Shown: positions 1 to 6,904 of the stretch, piece by piece | Layout of the letters: each line of letters begins with the position of its first letter | Position numbering within the stretch: position 1 is the first letter of the stretch | Assembly: GCA_025450095.1 (NCBI GenBank) | Contig: JANWID010000293.1 | Span: 1 to 8,997 of the forward strand | Reading direction: 5' to 3' | Length of the DNA: 8,997 nucleotides | Source: Bacteroidia bacterium | Lineage (GTDB): Bacteria; Bacteroidota; Bacteroidia; AKYH767-A; OLB10 | Translations under genes and position numbers: made by a program | Notes under the pieces: generated by a model | The model's input: the letters and a program-made list of their open reading frames with translations, nothing else | Told to the model about the DNA's origin: nothing | Database searches by the model: none

Positions 1-1115
1 ATTTCAAGATTGAGTATCTCCAGTTCTGATTCAAATTTTTTAAAGGCAACATACAATTCATGCTCAATCCTGGAACGGGTATCGGCAAGGAGTAATGAAG
101 TTGAATTCAAATTCAATTTTGCATTTTTTATTTCCCTGCTCGTATTGAGTCCGTTAAAAATATTCCAGCTCAGCGTTAACCCGGAATAAAATCCCTGGTT
201 CCTGTTTAAAAGTATAAAGCCCACATCATTTTCATTACTGGAATAATTGTAATCCGCATCCAGGTTTAATACCGGGAAACGGTACGAGCGGGATTCGGCC
301 AACGCATGTTGAAAAATTTCCTCCTGAGTTTGCCCCAGCTGTATCTCAAAGTTTTTTTGCATAACCGATTTTCGCAGATCTTCCAGCACCGGCCGGTAAC
401 TGATCACAATGGAATCGGTAAGCTGCCATTCTTTATATTCATCCCTACCCATCAACCGGTTCAGATCGGCCAGAGCGGTTAGGTAATTATCCTGTAACTG
501 CAAACGCAGTGATTTACGTGCATTGCGGTCGGTCTGCGATTGCAGTAAGTCCAGCTTGGAGCCTGAACCAACCTGGAATTTTAATTCGGCTATGCGTACC
601 CGTTCATCGAACATCGCAATGGCATCTTCAATTACTTTTATTTCATTGAGAAGACTAACAGCCCGGAAATAACTTTCCATCACTCCAGCCACAGTAGATT
701 CAATTTGCAGTTTCAATTCAATGCCGCCCGCATTCTCTTCCGTAACCAGTCTTGATTTTGCGGCGAACATCCGCATACCATCAAATAATGTCCAGTTGAA
801 ATGCAGACCTGCATCGGCTCCATCTGTACCCGCACCATCCTGTTCAACAATATTCCCGTTGCTGTATTCCTGTCGTGTATTTACACTTGCAGTGCTGATT
901 CCGGCAGAAACATCTAACGATGGCAACATACCTGCATTACCCGGCGAATTGTTATTGGATGCAACCGTTGCATCGTTTCTCGATACACGGATTCCATAAT
1001 TGTTTTTCAGTGCTGTTTCGATGGATGCTGATAGTGATAATGCATCCTGCGCATGCAGGAATGATATTGCAGTAAAAAAGAAGACAACAGTAAAAATCAG
1101 TTTTTGGAAATTCAT
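1..1115 (-). CDS. TolC-family outer-membrane efflux channel protein (3' end beyond window)
   Basis: Translating the minus strand from the ATG at 1115 gives 371 codons with no stop before the left edge, so the C-terminal part (perhaps 60-90 residues, judged from usual TolC length) is missing. Residues 1-22 form a signal peptide: lysine, a Phe/Val/Ile-rich core, then LHA before Gln23. Two related halves are visible, as expected for the outer-membrane efflux protein family. The strand motif FNWTLFDG at 106-113 recurs as LSWNIFNG at 315-322, each followed by a long helical stretch (about 131-222 and 323-371). The protein should trimerise into an outer-membrane beta barrel with a periplasmic alpha tunnel that docks on the adaptor/pump encoded upstream. 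The start lies one base after the pump's stop codon (TGA-T-ATG), so translation is probably coupled. The export substrate cannot be read from the sequence. No classical Shine-Dalgarno is seen, which is usual in Bacteroidetes. Confidence 0.93.
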   Translation of the reverse strand, partial: MNFQKLIFTVVFFFTAISFLHAQDALSLSASIETALKNNYGIRVSRNDATVASNNNSPGNAGMLPSLDVSAGISTASVNTRQEYSNGNIVEQDGAGTDGADAGLHFNWTLFDGMRMFAAKSRLVTEENAGGIELKLQIESTVAGVMESYFRAVSLLNEIKVIEDAIAMFDERVRIAELKFQVGSGSKLDLLQSQTDRNARKSLRLQLQDNYLTALADLNRLMGRDEYKEWQLTDSIVISYRPVLEDLRKSVMQKNFEIQLGQTQEEIFQHALAESRSYRFPVLNLDADYNYSSNENDVGFILLNRNQGFYSGLTLSWNIFNGLNTSREIKNAKLNLNSTSLLLADTRSRIEHELYVAFKKFESELEILNLE

Positions 1116-1116
1116 A

Positions 1117-4100
1117 TCATTCGCTCTCAACTAAGGCATGTTCTTCATATTCGGGTTGAACACCCGGTTTTTTCCTCGACAAATATGAATACATAGCAGG
1201 GATTACAAAGAGTGTCAGCATCAGGCTGAAAAGCAACCCACCGATAACGGTTATTCCCATCGACATCCGGCTTTCAGCCCCAGCTCCAAGTGCCAGCGCA
1301 ATTGGCATCGCACCCAAAACAGTCGCCATGGTTGTCATCAAGATCGGTCGGAACCGGGCCTCCGCTGCCTGGTGGATAGCATCTGCTTTTGATTTTCCTG
1401 AAGCTACAAGTTGGTTTGCAAACTCCACGATCAGGATCCCGTTCTTGGTAACAAGACCTATGAGCATGATAATACCGATCTGGCTGAAAATATTCAATGT
1501 TTGATTGAAGTACCAGAGTGCCAGCAATGCACCGGCCATTGCAAGTGGTACGGTAATCATGATCACAAATGGATCAATGAAGCTTTCGAATTGTGCGGCG
1601 AGGATCAGGTAAATTAACAGTAATGCTAAAAGAAAAGCAAACAGGATATTTGAAGAACTTTCAGCAAAGTCACGCGACGGCCCTGTGAGCGAAGTGGAAA
1701 ACGAATCATCCAACACCTGGTCGCCGATTTCCTCCATTGCTTTGATACCGTCTCCTATTGTTTTCCCGGGTGCAAGTCCTGCAGAAACAGTAGCAGACAT
1801 GTACCTGTTATAATGATACAATTGCGGCGGGTTACTCTGTTCTTCCAGGCTCACCAGGTTATCAATCTGTATCAGTTCATTTTTATTATTTCGCACATAT
1901 ATAGATTGCAAATCCAGTGGTTCATCACGGTTAGCCCTGTCAACCTGTCCGATTACCTGGTACTGTTTACCACTCATCGTAAAATAACTGAAACGCTGTC
2001 CGCTGAAAGCAAGCTGAAGTGTTTGCGCGATATCGGCAACGGAGACTCCAAGGTTTCCTGCCTTTTCCCTGTTAATAGATAACGAAAGTTCCGGTTTATT
2101 AAATTTCAGATTCACATCCACACCCTGGAATACCGGATTTTTATTTGCCTGCTCCATGAATTTGGGCAACGCGGTTTTGAGATGTTCAAAATCGGGGGCC
2201 TGCAGTACAAACTGAACCGGCAATGCACCACGTGCTGCGTTACCTCCTGCTGAAATAGTTTGCTCCTGGATAACGAAAGTCCGCGCCTCGCTGAATGATC
2301 GTGTTTTGTTAGCAAGCAAGTCGGCGATTTCCTGCTGCGACCGTTTCCGGGTTTCCGCATCATTCAAAACCAGCCTGACAAACCCGGTATTTACTGCTCC
2401 GGATCCGGAAAAACCGGGGGCTGTAACGGTCAGGAGCACACGTTTTTCAGGAACGGAGTCTTTTATCAGGTCAACCATCTTGAATATGAATCTGTCAGTA
2501 TATTCAAAAGAAGAACCTTCGGGAGCAGTAATGGACATGCGCAGGTAGGAACGGTCTTCCAGCGGTGCCAGCTCAGACTGTAACAGCGAGCCGATTCCAA
2601 ATATCATCAGGAAGGAAACAAATACCAACACTATAGCCATATAACGCTTTCGCATAAACGACGACAGTGCATTCGCATAACTTTGGTTCAACTTATTAAA
2701 ATAGGGTTCCGTAAATTCGTAAAAGCGGGAATGCTTATGCTTTTGCCGGATCAGGCGTGCATTCAGCATCGGGGTTAGTGAAAGTGAAACAAATGCCGAT
2801 ATCAGCACAGCACCGGCAAGTACCACACCGAATTCCCGGAATAGTCTTCCAACAAAACCTTCCAGGAAAATCACCGGCAGAAATACCGCAGCCAGTGTGA
2901 TGGAAGTTGAAATAACCGCAAAAAAGATCTCCTGTGATCCCTTGTGTGCAGCTTCAACAGGTCTCATTCCACGCTCCACTTTTTTGAAAATATTTTCGGT
3001 GACAACAATTCCGTCATCAACAACAAGTCCCGTTGCCAATACTATGGCAAGCAGCGTAAGCACATTAATGGAATAACCCATCAGGTACATAATGAAAAAA
3101 GCACCGATCAGTGAAACAGGAATATCAATCAATGGCCGGAATGCAATCAGCCAGTCGCGGAAGAAAAGATAAATAATCAGGATTACGAGAACGATGGCAA
3201 TCAGTAATGTATCCTTGACTTCAGTGATTGATTGCTTGATGAATTTGGTATTGTCTAATGCAATGTCAAGGGAGTAATCGTCAGGAATTTCCTTTTTGAT
3301 CTGCTCCACTCTTTTAAAAAACTCATCGGCAATTTCAATATAGTTGGCTCCCGGTTGTGGAACCACCGCTACGGCAATCATAGGCACACCGGATTCGCGC
3401 AATATTGTTTCTTCATTCTCGGGTCCAAGTACCGCGTATCCCACATCGCGAAATCTGACCGTTTGATCATCGGTACTCTTAATGATCATGGAATTGAAAT
3501 CATCTTCCGTTTCAAATTTTCCTGCGGTCTTAACCGTTAATTCGGTATTATCACCTGCAATTTTTCCGGTAGGAAGCTCAACATTTTCGCGATCCAGTGC
3601 ATTCTTAACATCCAGTGGCGTGAGATTGAACGAGGATAGTTTTGCAGGATCCAGCCATAAACGCATGGCATATCTTTTTTGCCCCCAGATCTGTACAGTA
3701 CTTACTCCCGGAATCGTTTGCAACCGCTCTGCAATCACATTCTCTCCATACTCACTTACTTCCAATTGATTTTTGGTATTGCTCTGGACAGTCAGCGATA
3801 AAATCGCATCGGAATTAGCATCTGATTTTGTAACTACCGGTAATGCGTCAATATCCTGCGGCAACTGTCGTACAGCTTGTGAAACTTTATCACGCACATC
3901 ATTTGCCGCGGCTTCCAGGTCCTCATCCAGGTTAAACTCAACAGTGATCACACTGGTTCCCTGGTTGCTTGCCGATGATAAGGTGCGGATACCCGCAATT
4001 CCGTTAATCGCTTTTTCAAGTGGTTCGGTAATCTGCGATTCAATTACATCGGCATTGGCACCGGTATATGCAGTACGCACAGTAATGATTGGCGGATCTA

Positions 4101-4218
4101 CAGAAGGATATTCCCTTATGCCTAAAAAACTGTATCCTATCATCCCGAAAATAACGATGGTGAGCGACATTACTATCGCCAGCACCGGTCGTCGTATACT
4201 TACAGATGATAGAGACAT
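1117..4218 (-). CDS. Efflux RND transporter permease subunit (HAE-1/AcrB type)
   Basis: This 1033-residue protein has the usual length and layout of a hydrophobe/amphiphile exporter: TM1 at about 11-30, a first periplasmic porter loop (31-330), TM2-6 (about 338-485), a second large loop (550-850) and the C-terminal helices (855-1012). TM4 carries GLVVDDGIVV with adjacent Asp401-Asp402, matching the AcrB proton-relay pair. TM10 has GLVTKNGILIVEFAN with Lys925, matching AcrB Lys940. The repeated halves and the PSVDPPIITV strand after TM1 are typical. It should act as a trimer in the inner membrane, expelling compounds by proton antiport through the adaptor (4385-5455) and TolC partner (1-1115). 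The frame is open to an ATG at 4305, but I chose 4218: residues before it derive from a tandem repeat, the family starts with the SLSSVSIRRPVLA-like segment, and AGGAAG stands four bases before this ATG. The substrate is unknown: drug, solvent, dye or endogenous metabolite. Confidence 0.97.
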   Translation of the reverse strand: MSLSSVSIRRPVLAIVMSLTIVIFGMIGYSFLGIREYPSVDPPIITVRTAYTGANADVIESQITEPLEKAINGIAGIRTLSSASNQGTSVITVEFNLDEDLEAAANDVRDKVSQAVRQLPQDIDALPVVTKSDANSDAILSLTVQSNTKNQLEVSEYGENVIAERLQTIPGVSTVQIWGQKRYAMRLWLDPAKLSSFNLTPLDVKNALDRENVELPTGKIAGDNTELTVKTAGKFETEDDFNSMIIKSTDDQTVRFRDVGYAVLGPENEETILRESGVPMIAVAVVPQPGANYIEIADEFFKRVEQIKKEIPDDYSLDIALDNTKFIKQSITEVKDTLLIAIVLVILIIYLFFRDWLIAFRPLIDIPVSLIGAFFIMYLMGYSINVLTLLAIVLATGLVVDDGIVVTENIFKKVERGMRPVEAAHKGSQEIFFAVISTSITLAAVFLPVIFLEGFVGRLFREFGVVLAGAVLISAFVSLSLTPMLNARLIRQKHKHSRFYEFTEPYFNKLNQSYANALSSFMRKRYMAIVLVFVSFLMIFGIGSLLQSELAPLEDRSYLRMSITAPEGSSFEYTDRFIFKMVDLIKDSVPEKRVLLTVTAPGFSGSGAVNTGFVRLVLNDAETRKRSQQEIADLLANKTRSFSEARTFVIQEQTISAGGNAARGALPVQFVLQAPDFEHLKTALPKFMEQANKNPVFQGVDVNLKFNKPELSLSINREKAGNLGVSVADIAQTLQLAFSGQRFSYFTMSGKQYQVIGQVDRANRDEPLDLQSIYVRNNKNELIQIDNLVSLEEQSNPPQLYHYNRYMSATVSAGLAPGKTIGDGIKAMEEIGDQVLDDSFSTSLTGPSRDFAESSSNILFAFLLALLLIYLILAAQFESFIDPFVIMITVPLAMAGALLALWYFNQTLNIFSQIGIIMLIGLVTKNGILIVEFANQLVASGKSKADAIHQAAEARFRPILMTTMATVLGAMPIALALGAGAESRMSMGITVIGGLLFSLMLTLFVIPAMYSYLSRKKPGVQPEYEEHALVESE

Positions 4219-4222
4219 TTTA

Positions 4223-4228
4223 CTTCCT
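4223..4228 (-). promoter_or_regulatory. Shine-Dalgarno-like site of the RND permease gene
   Basis: On the minus strand AGGAAG lies four bases before the ATG at 4218. It supports 4218 rather than 4305 as the start. It is notable because the other genes here have no clear Shine-Dalgarno sequence, as is common in Bacteroidetes. Confidence 0.5.
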
Positions 4229-4254
4229 GTTTGCTCAATATTATTTATAGTTGT

Positions 4255-4325
4255 CAGTTGGCAGTCGGCAGTCAGCAGTCGGCTCCCGATCGCCTTTGTG
4301 CGCATCGGAACTGCAGTCAGCAGTT
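4255..4325. repeat. Degenerate heptamer tandem repeat (CAGTCGG class)
   Basis: On the plus strand four contiguous 7-bp units (CAGTTGG, CAGTCGG, CAGTCAG, CAGTCGG) fill 4255-4282. After a 31-bp unrelated stretch, one more unit plus a partial one (CAGTCAG CAGTT) lie at 4314-4325. The array sits between the adaptor and pump genes of one operon. A related repeat in the reverse orientation lies at 6857-6903. Read in the direction of the downstream gene, both show the ACTGCTGACTGCCGACTGC-like sequence shortly before a coding start. Confidence 0.8.
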
Positions 4326-4335
4326 AAAATACACA

Positions 4336-4380
4336 ATCAACCCAACAACTTATCAACCCAACAACTTATCAACTCAACAA
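4336..4380. repeat. 16-bp tandem repeat, 2.8 copies
   Basis: The plus-strand unit ATCAACCCAACAACTT occurs twice without mismatch (4336-4351 and 4352-4367). A third, partial copy with one change (ATCAACTCAACAA) follows at 4368-4380, ending four bases from the adaptor's stop codon. The complement (GTTGGGTTGAT) resembles the GAGTTG-rich filler at 6804-6840. With the heptamer array it makes up most of the 166-bp gap between adaptor and pump. I see no gene in this gap. Confidence 0.85.
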
Positions 4381-4384
4381 TCCT

Positions 4385-5455
4385 TTAGTCAATCACCTTT
4401 ACACTTACAGGCATGCTGTCGCGCAACTGCATGATCCCGGATGTAATTAATGTATCACCGGGTGTAAGTCCGCTCAGGATCTGCACATCTTTATCCTGCC
4501 TGATCCCTGTTGTTATAACCCTTGAAATTGCTAATCCGTTTTGAGCGACAAGCACTTTTTTGCCTTTAAGGACTGGAATTACAGCCTGTGTCGGAATTAA
4601 AACCGCTTCACCAGAATGACTCAGACCGAAATTCACTTTTGCAAATGCACCAGGAAGAATCTTGTTGCCAGGGTTTGGAGCCAGTGCGCGTATTCGTACT
4701 GAACGTGTGGCAGGATCCACTTTAGGTTCCACTGCATACACTTCACCGGAATGAGTGGTGGTATCGCCTTCAATGGTGAATTTTATTTTTTGACCTGCCC
4801 TTACTGCACTGCTATATTTTTCAGGCAATGAAAAATCTATTTTGAGCGGATGCATTTGTTGTATAGATGCAATCAGGTATTCCTGGTTAACAAAACTGCC
4901 TTCACTTATGTTTTTCAATCCAACCTGTCCGTCGAATGGTGCACGGATCTCCGTTTTTTCAATCTGCGCCTTCACAAACTGAAGGTCCGATTCGACTGCC
5001 GCAAGTTGGTTTAATGATTCATCATATTCCTGGCGACTGATTCCATTAAGATCAAAAAGTTGTTTCTGCCGATCCGCTTTTTCAATCAAAAGTTTCCGGC
5101 TGCTTTCCAGTTTCGAAAGTTGCGTACGGTAATCAGCATCATTTAACTTAACCAGGAGGTCTCCTTTTTTAACAGATGATCCTTCCCTGAAAAGAATGGA
5201 AACTACCTTCCCAGAGATTTCAGGATGTAATTCAACCGATTCATTTGCCAGCACAGTGCCCGATGCCAGGATACCTTCCTGCAATTCACTTCCCGTAATT
5301 ATGATCCCGTTCACATTCATCGGTTTCGCACCACCGGATTTTCCACCTGACGGTCCCGATGACTGAGGAACATCTTTATTTAAAAAGAGCAACTTGACCG
5401 TTACCAGTAAAACAATAAGTACTAAAATGAAAATCAGAGACTTTTTTCCGGGCAT
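4385..5455 (-). CDS. Efflux RND transporter periplasmic adaptor subunit (membrane fusion protein)
   Basis: This 356-residue protein is the first gene of the efflux operon. Residues 6-24 form one membrane helix, and a Gly/Ser-rich linker follows (31-43). No Cys lipobox is visible, so it is anchored by the helix and not as a lipoprotein. The two halves of the lipoyl/barrel-sandwich domain are at about 66-112 (EISGKVVSILFREGSSVKKGD) and 168-200 (IRAPFDGQVGL). Between them a coiled-coil hairpin runs 113-167 with the ISRQEYDESL turn region. The beta-barrel domain (204-280) and the membrane-proximal domain (284-354, LIPTQAVIPV) follow. The hairpin appears shorter than AcrA's, by my estimate about 16 residues. 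The protein bridges the pump and the TolC channel across the periplasm. The ATG at 5455 precedes MPGKKS plus the helix and looks right. A TAnnTTTG box and a palindrome lie just upstream, so this promoter likely drives all three efflux genes. Confidence 0.96.
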   Translation of the reverse strand: MPGKKSLIFILVLIVLLVTVKLLFLNKDVPQSSGPSGGKSGGAKPMNVNGIIITGSELQEGILASGTVLANESVELHPEISGKVVSILFREGSSVKKGDLLVKLNDADYRTQLSKLESSRKLLIEKADRQKQLFDLNGISRQEYDESLNQLAAVESDLQFVKAQIEKTEIRAPFDGQVGLKNISEGSFVNQEYLIASIQQMHPLKIDFSLPEKYSSAVRAGQKIKFTIEGDTTTHSGEVYAVEPKVDPATRSVRIRALAPNPGNKILPGAFAKVNFGLSHSGEAVLIPTQAVIPVLKGKKVLVAQNGLAISRVITTGIRQDKDVQILSGLTPGDTLITSGIMQLRDSMPVSVKVID

Positions 5456-5480
5456 AATGAAGATTCAGTAAATATTATGC

Positions 5481-5488
5481 AAATATAT
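5481..5488 (-). promoter_or_regulatory. Putative -7 promoter box of the efflux operon
   Basis: The minus strand reads TATATTTG, matching the Bacteroidetes -7 consensus TAnnTTTG, 25 bases before the adaptor ATG at 5455. A clear TTTG-type -33 element about 19 bp further upstream is not visible; TTG at 5501-5503 is too close. The box overlaps the 14-bp palindrome at 5487-5500 by two bases, which suits repression by a dimeric regulator. Confidence 0.45.
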
Positions 5489-5500
5489 GTTATAACATAC
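5487..5500. promoter_or_regulatory. 14-bp perfect palindrome, candidate operator of the efflux operon
   Basis: TATGTTATAACATA is perfectly self-complementary and lies 32-45 bases upstream of the adaptor start, abutting the putative -7 box. Dimeric TetR- or MarR-type repressors of efflux operons typically bind such inverted repeats overlapping the promoter. No regulator gene is present in the window, so the binding protein is unknown. The site is AT-rich, so chance occurrence in AT-rich intergenic DNA is possible. Confidence 0.4.
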
Positions 5501-5521
5501 AAGGTATGGGGCGGTTTAAGA

Positions 5522-5542
5522 ATCCAGGACATTTTCCCGGAT
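5522..5542 (-). terminator. Weak hairpin after the lycopene cyclase gene
   Basis: On the minus strand ATCCGGG and CCTGGAT can form a 7-bp stem with one G-U pair around a 7-base loop, starting ten bases after the lycopene cyclase stop codon. There is no run of T after it, so it is at best a weak terminator between the carotenoid and efflux operons. Confidence 0.28.
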
Positions 5543-5551
5543 GCGCTACTG

Positions 5552-6229
5552 CTATATCTTTCTTTTATCCTTCATTCTTTCGAACAGCGTAACATTCATT
5601 AGCAGCATGAGCATGGAATAAAAGAAGTCCTCAACAGGAATGCTTCCGATCCGTATGGATAGGTTTTCATCATTATTATAAATCAAAACAGGCATTGATG
5701 TTAAAATGCCGTTTATTAACGCGAAAGGTAATAGAGAAACAAGATAGGTCATGAAAAATCTGCCCATAAACCCGGATTTGAGAACCGTGGCATTTAATAA
5801 TAATACGAGGCCCAAAAGCAGGAATGTAGCGGCTGTGTATAAACGTTCCATATATATAACTGATAATATTAACAAAGGAACAGCAAGGAACAGCGCGATT
5901 TTTCTTCCGTACTTTTCAAAAGGGTCGCTGCGAAAATGATATTTCAGAGATTCATGAATAAACATGCAGGCATAAGGAATAAAAATAAAAAACATCCATT
6001 CTTCAAACGGTAAATTACCCAGGTAGAACCCAAGAATAAATTCGGGATTAAAATGCCAGACTTCCTTTTGAGTAAACCAGAAATCCCAAACCACAAAAAA
6101 AGCCGCAGTAATTAATAACGCCGGAAATAAGGCAGGCCAATTTTTATTGAAGCTGATTCGTTTGTCGAAACTGAATGCCAACGGTATCGCGATGGATCCC
6201 AGGTTTAAAACCAGGTAGAGCCAGTTCAC
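5552..6229 (-). CDS. Lycopene cyclase domain protein, fused CrtYc-CrtYd type (CarR-like)
   Basis: This 225-residue integral membrane protein has six to seven hydrophobic segments and two tandem copies of the CarR-type lycopene cyclase domain. The first repeat (about 1-95) holds WDFWFT at 48-53 and the signature PFEEWMFF at 74-81. The second (about 110-215) holds NGILTSMPVLIYN at 173-185 and PVEDFFYSML at 198-207. The acidic PxE(E/D) motif in each repeat is characteristic of this family, in which Gram-positive bacteria split the halves as CrtYc and CrtYd and fungi fuse them to phytoene synthase. The expected reaction is cyclisation of lycopene ends to beta-ionone rings, giving beta-carotene. 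It starts with GTG, five bases after the crtZ stop codon, so the two genes form a coupled operon. Whether it makes one or two rings, or acts on other acyclic carotenoids, cannot be told here. Confidence 0.93.
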   Translation of the reverse strand: MNWLYLVLNLGSIAIPLAFSFDKRISFNKNWPALFPALLITAAFFVVWDFWFTQKEVWHFNPEFILGFYLGNLPFEEWMFFIFIPYACMFIHESLKYHFRSDPFEKYGRKIALFLAVPLLILSVIYMERLYTAATFLLLGLVLLLNATVLKSGFMGRFFMTYLVSLLPFALINGILTSMPVLIYNNDENLSIRIGSIPVEDFFYSMLMLLMNVTLFERMKDKRKI

Positions 6230-6234
6230 CGCGG

Positions 6235-6687
6235 TTAATTTGCTTCCTTAAAATATTTAAACGGAACCAACAGCATTCCGAAACATTCACCATGTTCAGG
6301 ACCCAGATGTTTGTGATGCATTTTATGCGCTCTGCGTACGGCGCGCAGATAACGATTGTCGCTGTTGCGAAGAAATTTGAAACGCTGATGAATAAAAACA
6401 TCGTGAACAAGAAAATAACAACAACCATATATTGCTATCCCGATGCCCATGTAAAGTTTTATATCATTTCCTGCAAGCACTCCAAAATACATCAGCAAAA
6501 AGCTGGGGATCGCGAAAATCAGGAAAAAATAATCGTTGCGTTCAAAAAAACCTTCATGACCCTGGTGATGATCCCGATGAAGGATCCAAAGCAGCCCATG
6601 CATAATATATTTATGAGTTACCCAGGCAACACATTCCATGAAGCAAAATGATAATATTATTGCAGCTGCATTGATCAGCACTTCCAT
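6235..6687 (-). CDS. crtZ: Beta-carotene hydroxylase (CrtZ, non-heme di-iron)
   Basis: This 150-residue protein belongs to the fatty acid hydroxylase superfamily. All histidine clusters of CrtZ are present: HKYIMH (H25, H30), HRDHH (H37, H40, H41), HDVFIH (H95, H100) and HKMHH (H121, H124, H125). These bind two irons. Hydrophobic helices span about 4-22, 54-72 and 78-94. The enzyme adds 3-hydroxyl groups to beta-ionone rings, turning beta-carotene into beta-cryptoxanthin and zeaxanthin at the membrane. It leads a two-gene operon with the lycopene cyclase five bases downstream, so their products act in sequence. The frame stays open back to 6942, but those 85 extra residues are translated tandem repeats. 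The ATG at 6687 gives the family-typical MEVLINAAA start and lies shortly after a TAnnTTTG box. A related sterol-desaturase-type hydroxylase is much less likely given the short length and neighbour. Confidence 0.95.
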   Translation of the reverse strand: MEVLINAAAIILSFCFMECVAWVTHKYIMHGLLWILHRDHHQGHEGFFERNDYFFLIFAIPSFLLMYFGVLAGNDIKLYMGIGIAIYGCCYFLVHDVFIHQRFKFLRNSDNRYLRAVRRAHKMHHKHLGPEHGECFGMLLVPFKYFKEAN

Positions 6688-6703
6688 CTGTGGAATTTTG
6701 AGG

Positions 6704-6711
6704 CAAAAGTA
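6704..6711 (-). promoter_or_regulatory. Putative -7 promoter box of the crtZ operon
   Basis: The minus strand reads TACTTTTG, matching TAnnTTTG, 16 bases before the crtZ ATG at 6687. This implies a short leader of about ten bases. At the expected 19-bp spacing the -33 element would fall at about 6731-6734, inside the octamer repeat array, where the minus strand reads TCCC and not TTTG or TTG. Confidence 0.5.
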
Positions 6712-6727
6712 ATAAAAACGAAAAAAA

Positions 6728-6803
6728 TGAGGGAATGGGGGAATGAGGGAATGGGGGAATGAGAGAATTGGAGAAAGAGGGGATAAGGGAATGAGGGAAT
6801 GAG
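6728..6803. repeat. Octamer tandem array (TGAGGGAA class), about 9.5 copies
   Basis: Reading the plus strand in steps of eight from 6728 gives TGAGGGAA, TGGGGGAA, TGAGGGAA, TGGGGGAA, TGAGAGAA, TTGGAGAA, AGAGGGGA, TAAGGGAA, TGAGGGAA and a final TGAG. The first four units alternate between two variants, giving a 16-bp super-period. The array is purine-rich on this strand. It lies directly upstream of the crtZ promoter box, and its copy number could change by replication slippage. Confidence 0.9.
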
Positions 6804-6840
6804 CTGCTGAGTTAATACGTTTTCGAGTTGCAGAGTTGAA
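6804..6840. repeat. Degenerate GAGTTG-rich filler
   Basis: The plus strand contains GAGTTAAT, GAGTTGCA and GAGTTGAA, separated by an unrelated nine-base stretch. These loosely resemble the complement of the 16-bp unit at 4336-4380 (AAGTTGTTGGGTTGAT). It may be a decayed member of the same filler class. No gene is seen here. Confidence 0.4.
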
Positions 6841-6856
6841 GCGTGTTAGAAAGTTT

Positions 6857-6903
6857 ACTGCTGACCATTGACTGCTGACCCATGACTGCCTGCTGCCGAC
6901 TGC
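6857..6903. repeat. 14-bp (2 x 7) tandem repeat related to the array at 4255-4325
   Basis: Three plus-strand 14-bp units start at 6857, 6871 and 6885 (ACTGCTGACCATTG, ACTGCTGACCCATG, ACTGCCTGCTGCCG), followed by ACTGC. The sequence matches the reverse complement of the CAGTCGG-class heptamers at 4255-4325. The array ends 25 bases before the -7 box of the DUF4199-like gene and may contribute to its upstream region. Confidence 0.8.
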
Positions 6904-6904
6904 A

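Noticed and set aside
4219..4305. N-terminal extension of the RND permease to the ATG at 4305
   Set aside because: The 29 extra residues are encoded partly by the heptamer repeat, lack family resemblance, and precede a better start at 4218 with a Shine-Dalgarno-like AGGAAG and the usual family N-terminus.
3773..4327. 184-codon open frame on the plus strand
   Set aside because: It lies antisense to the RND permease gene and reads as a shadow frame rich in Ser/Thr/Ala with no coherent motif.
6175..6651. 158-codon open frame on the plus strand
   Set aside because: It lies antisense to crtZ and the lycopene cyclase start, both of which have clear family motifs; the product has no recognisable features.
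6728..6903. Possible CRISPR array
   Set aside because: The units are 7-16 bp, contiguous and degenerate, with no unique spacers of constant length and no cas genes.
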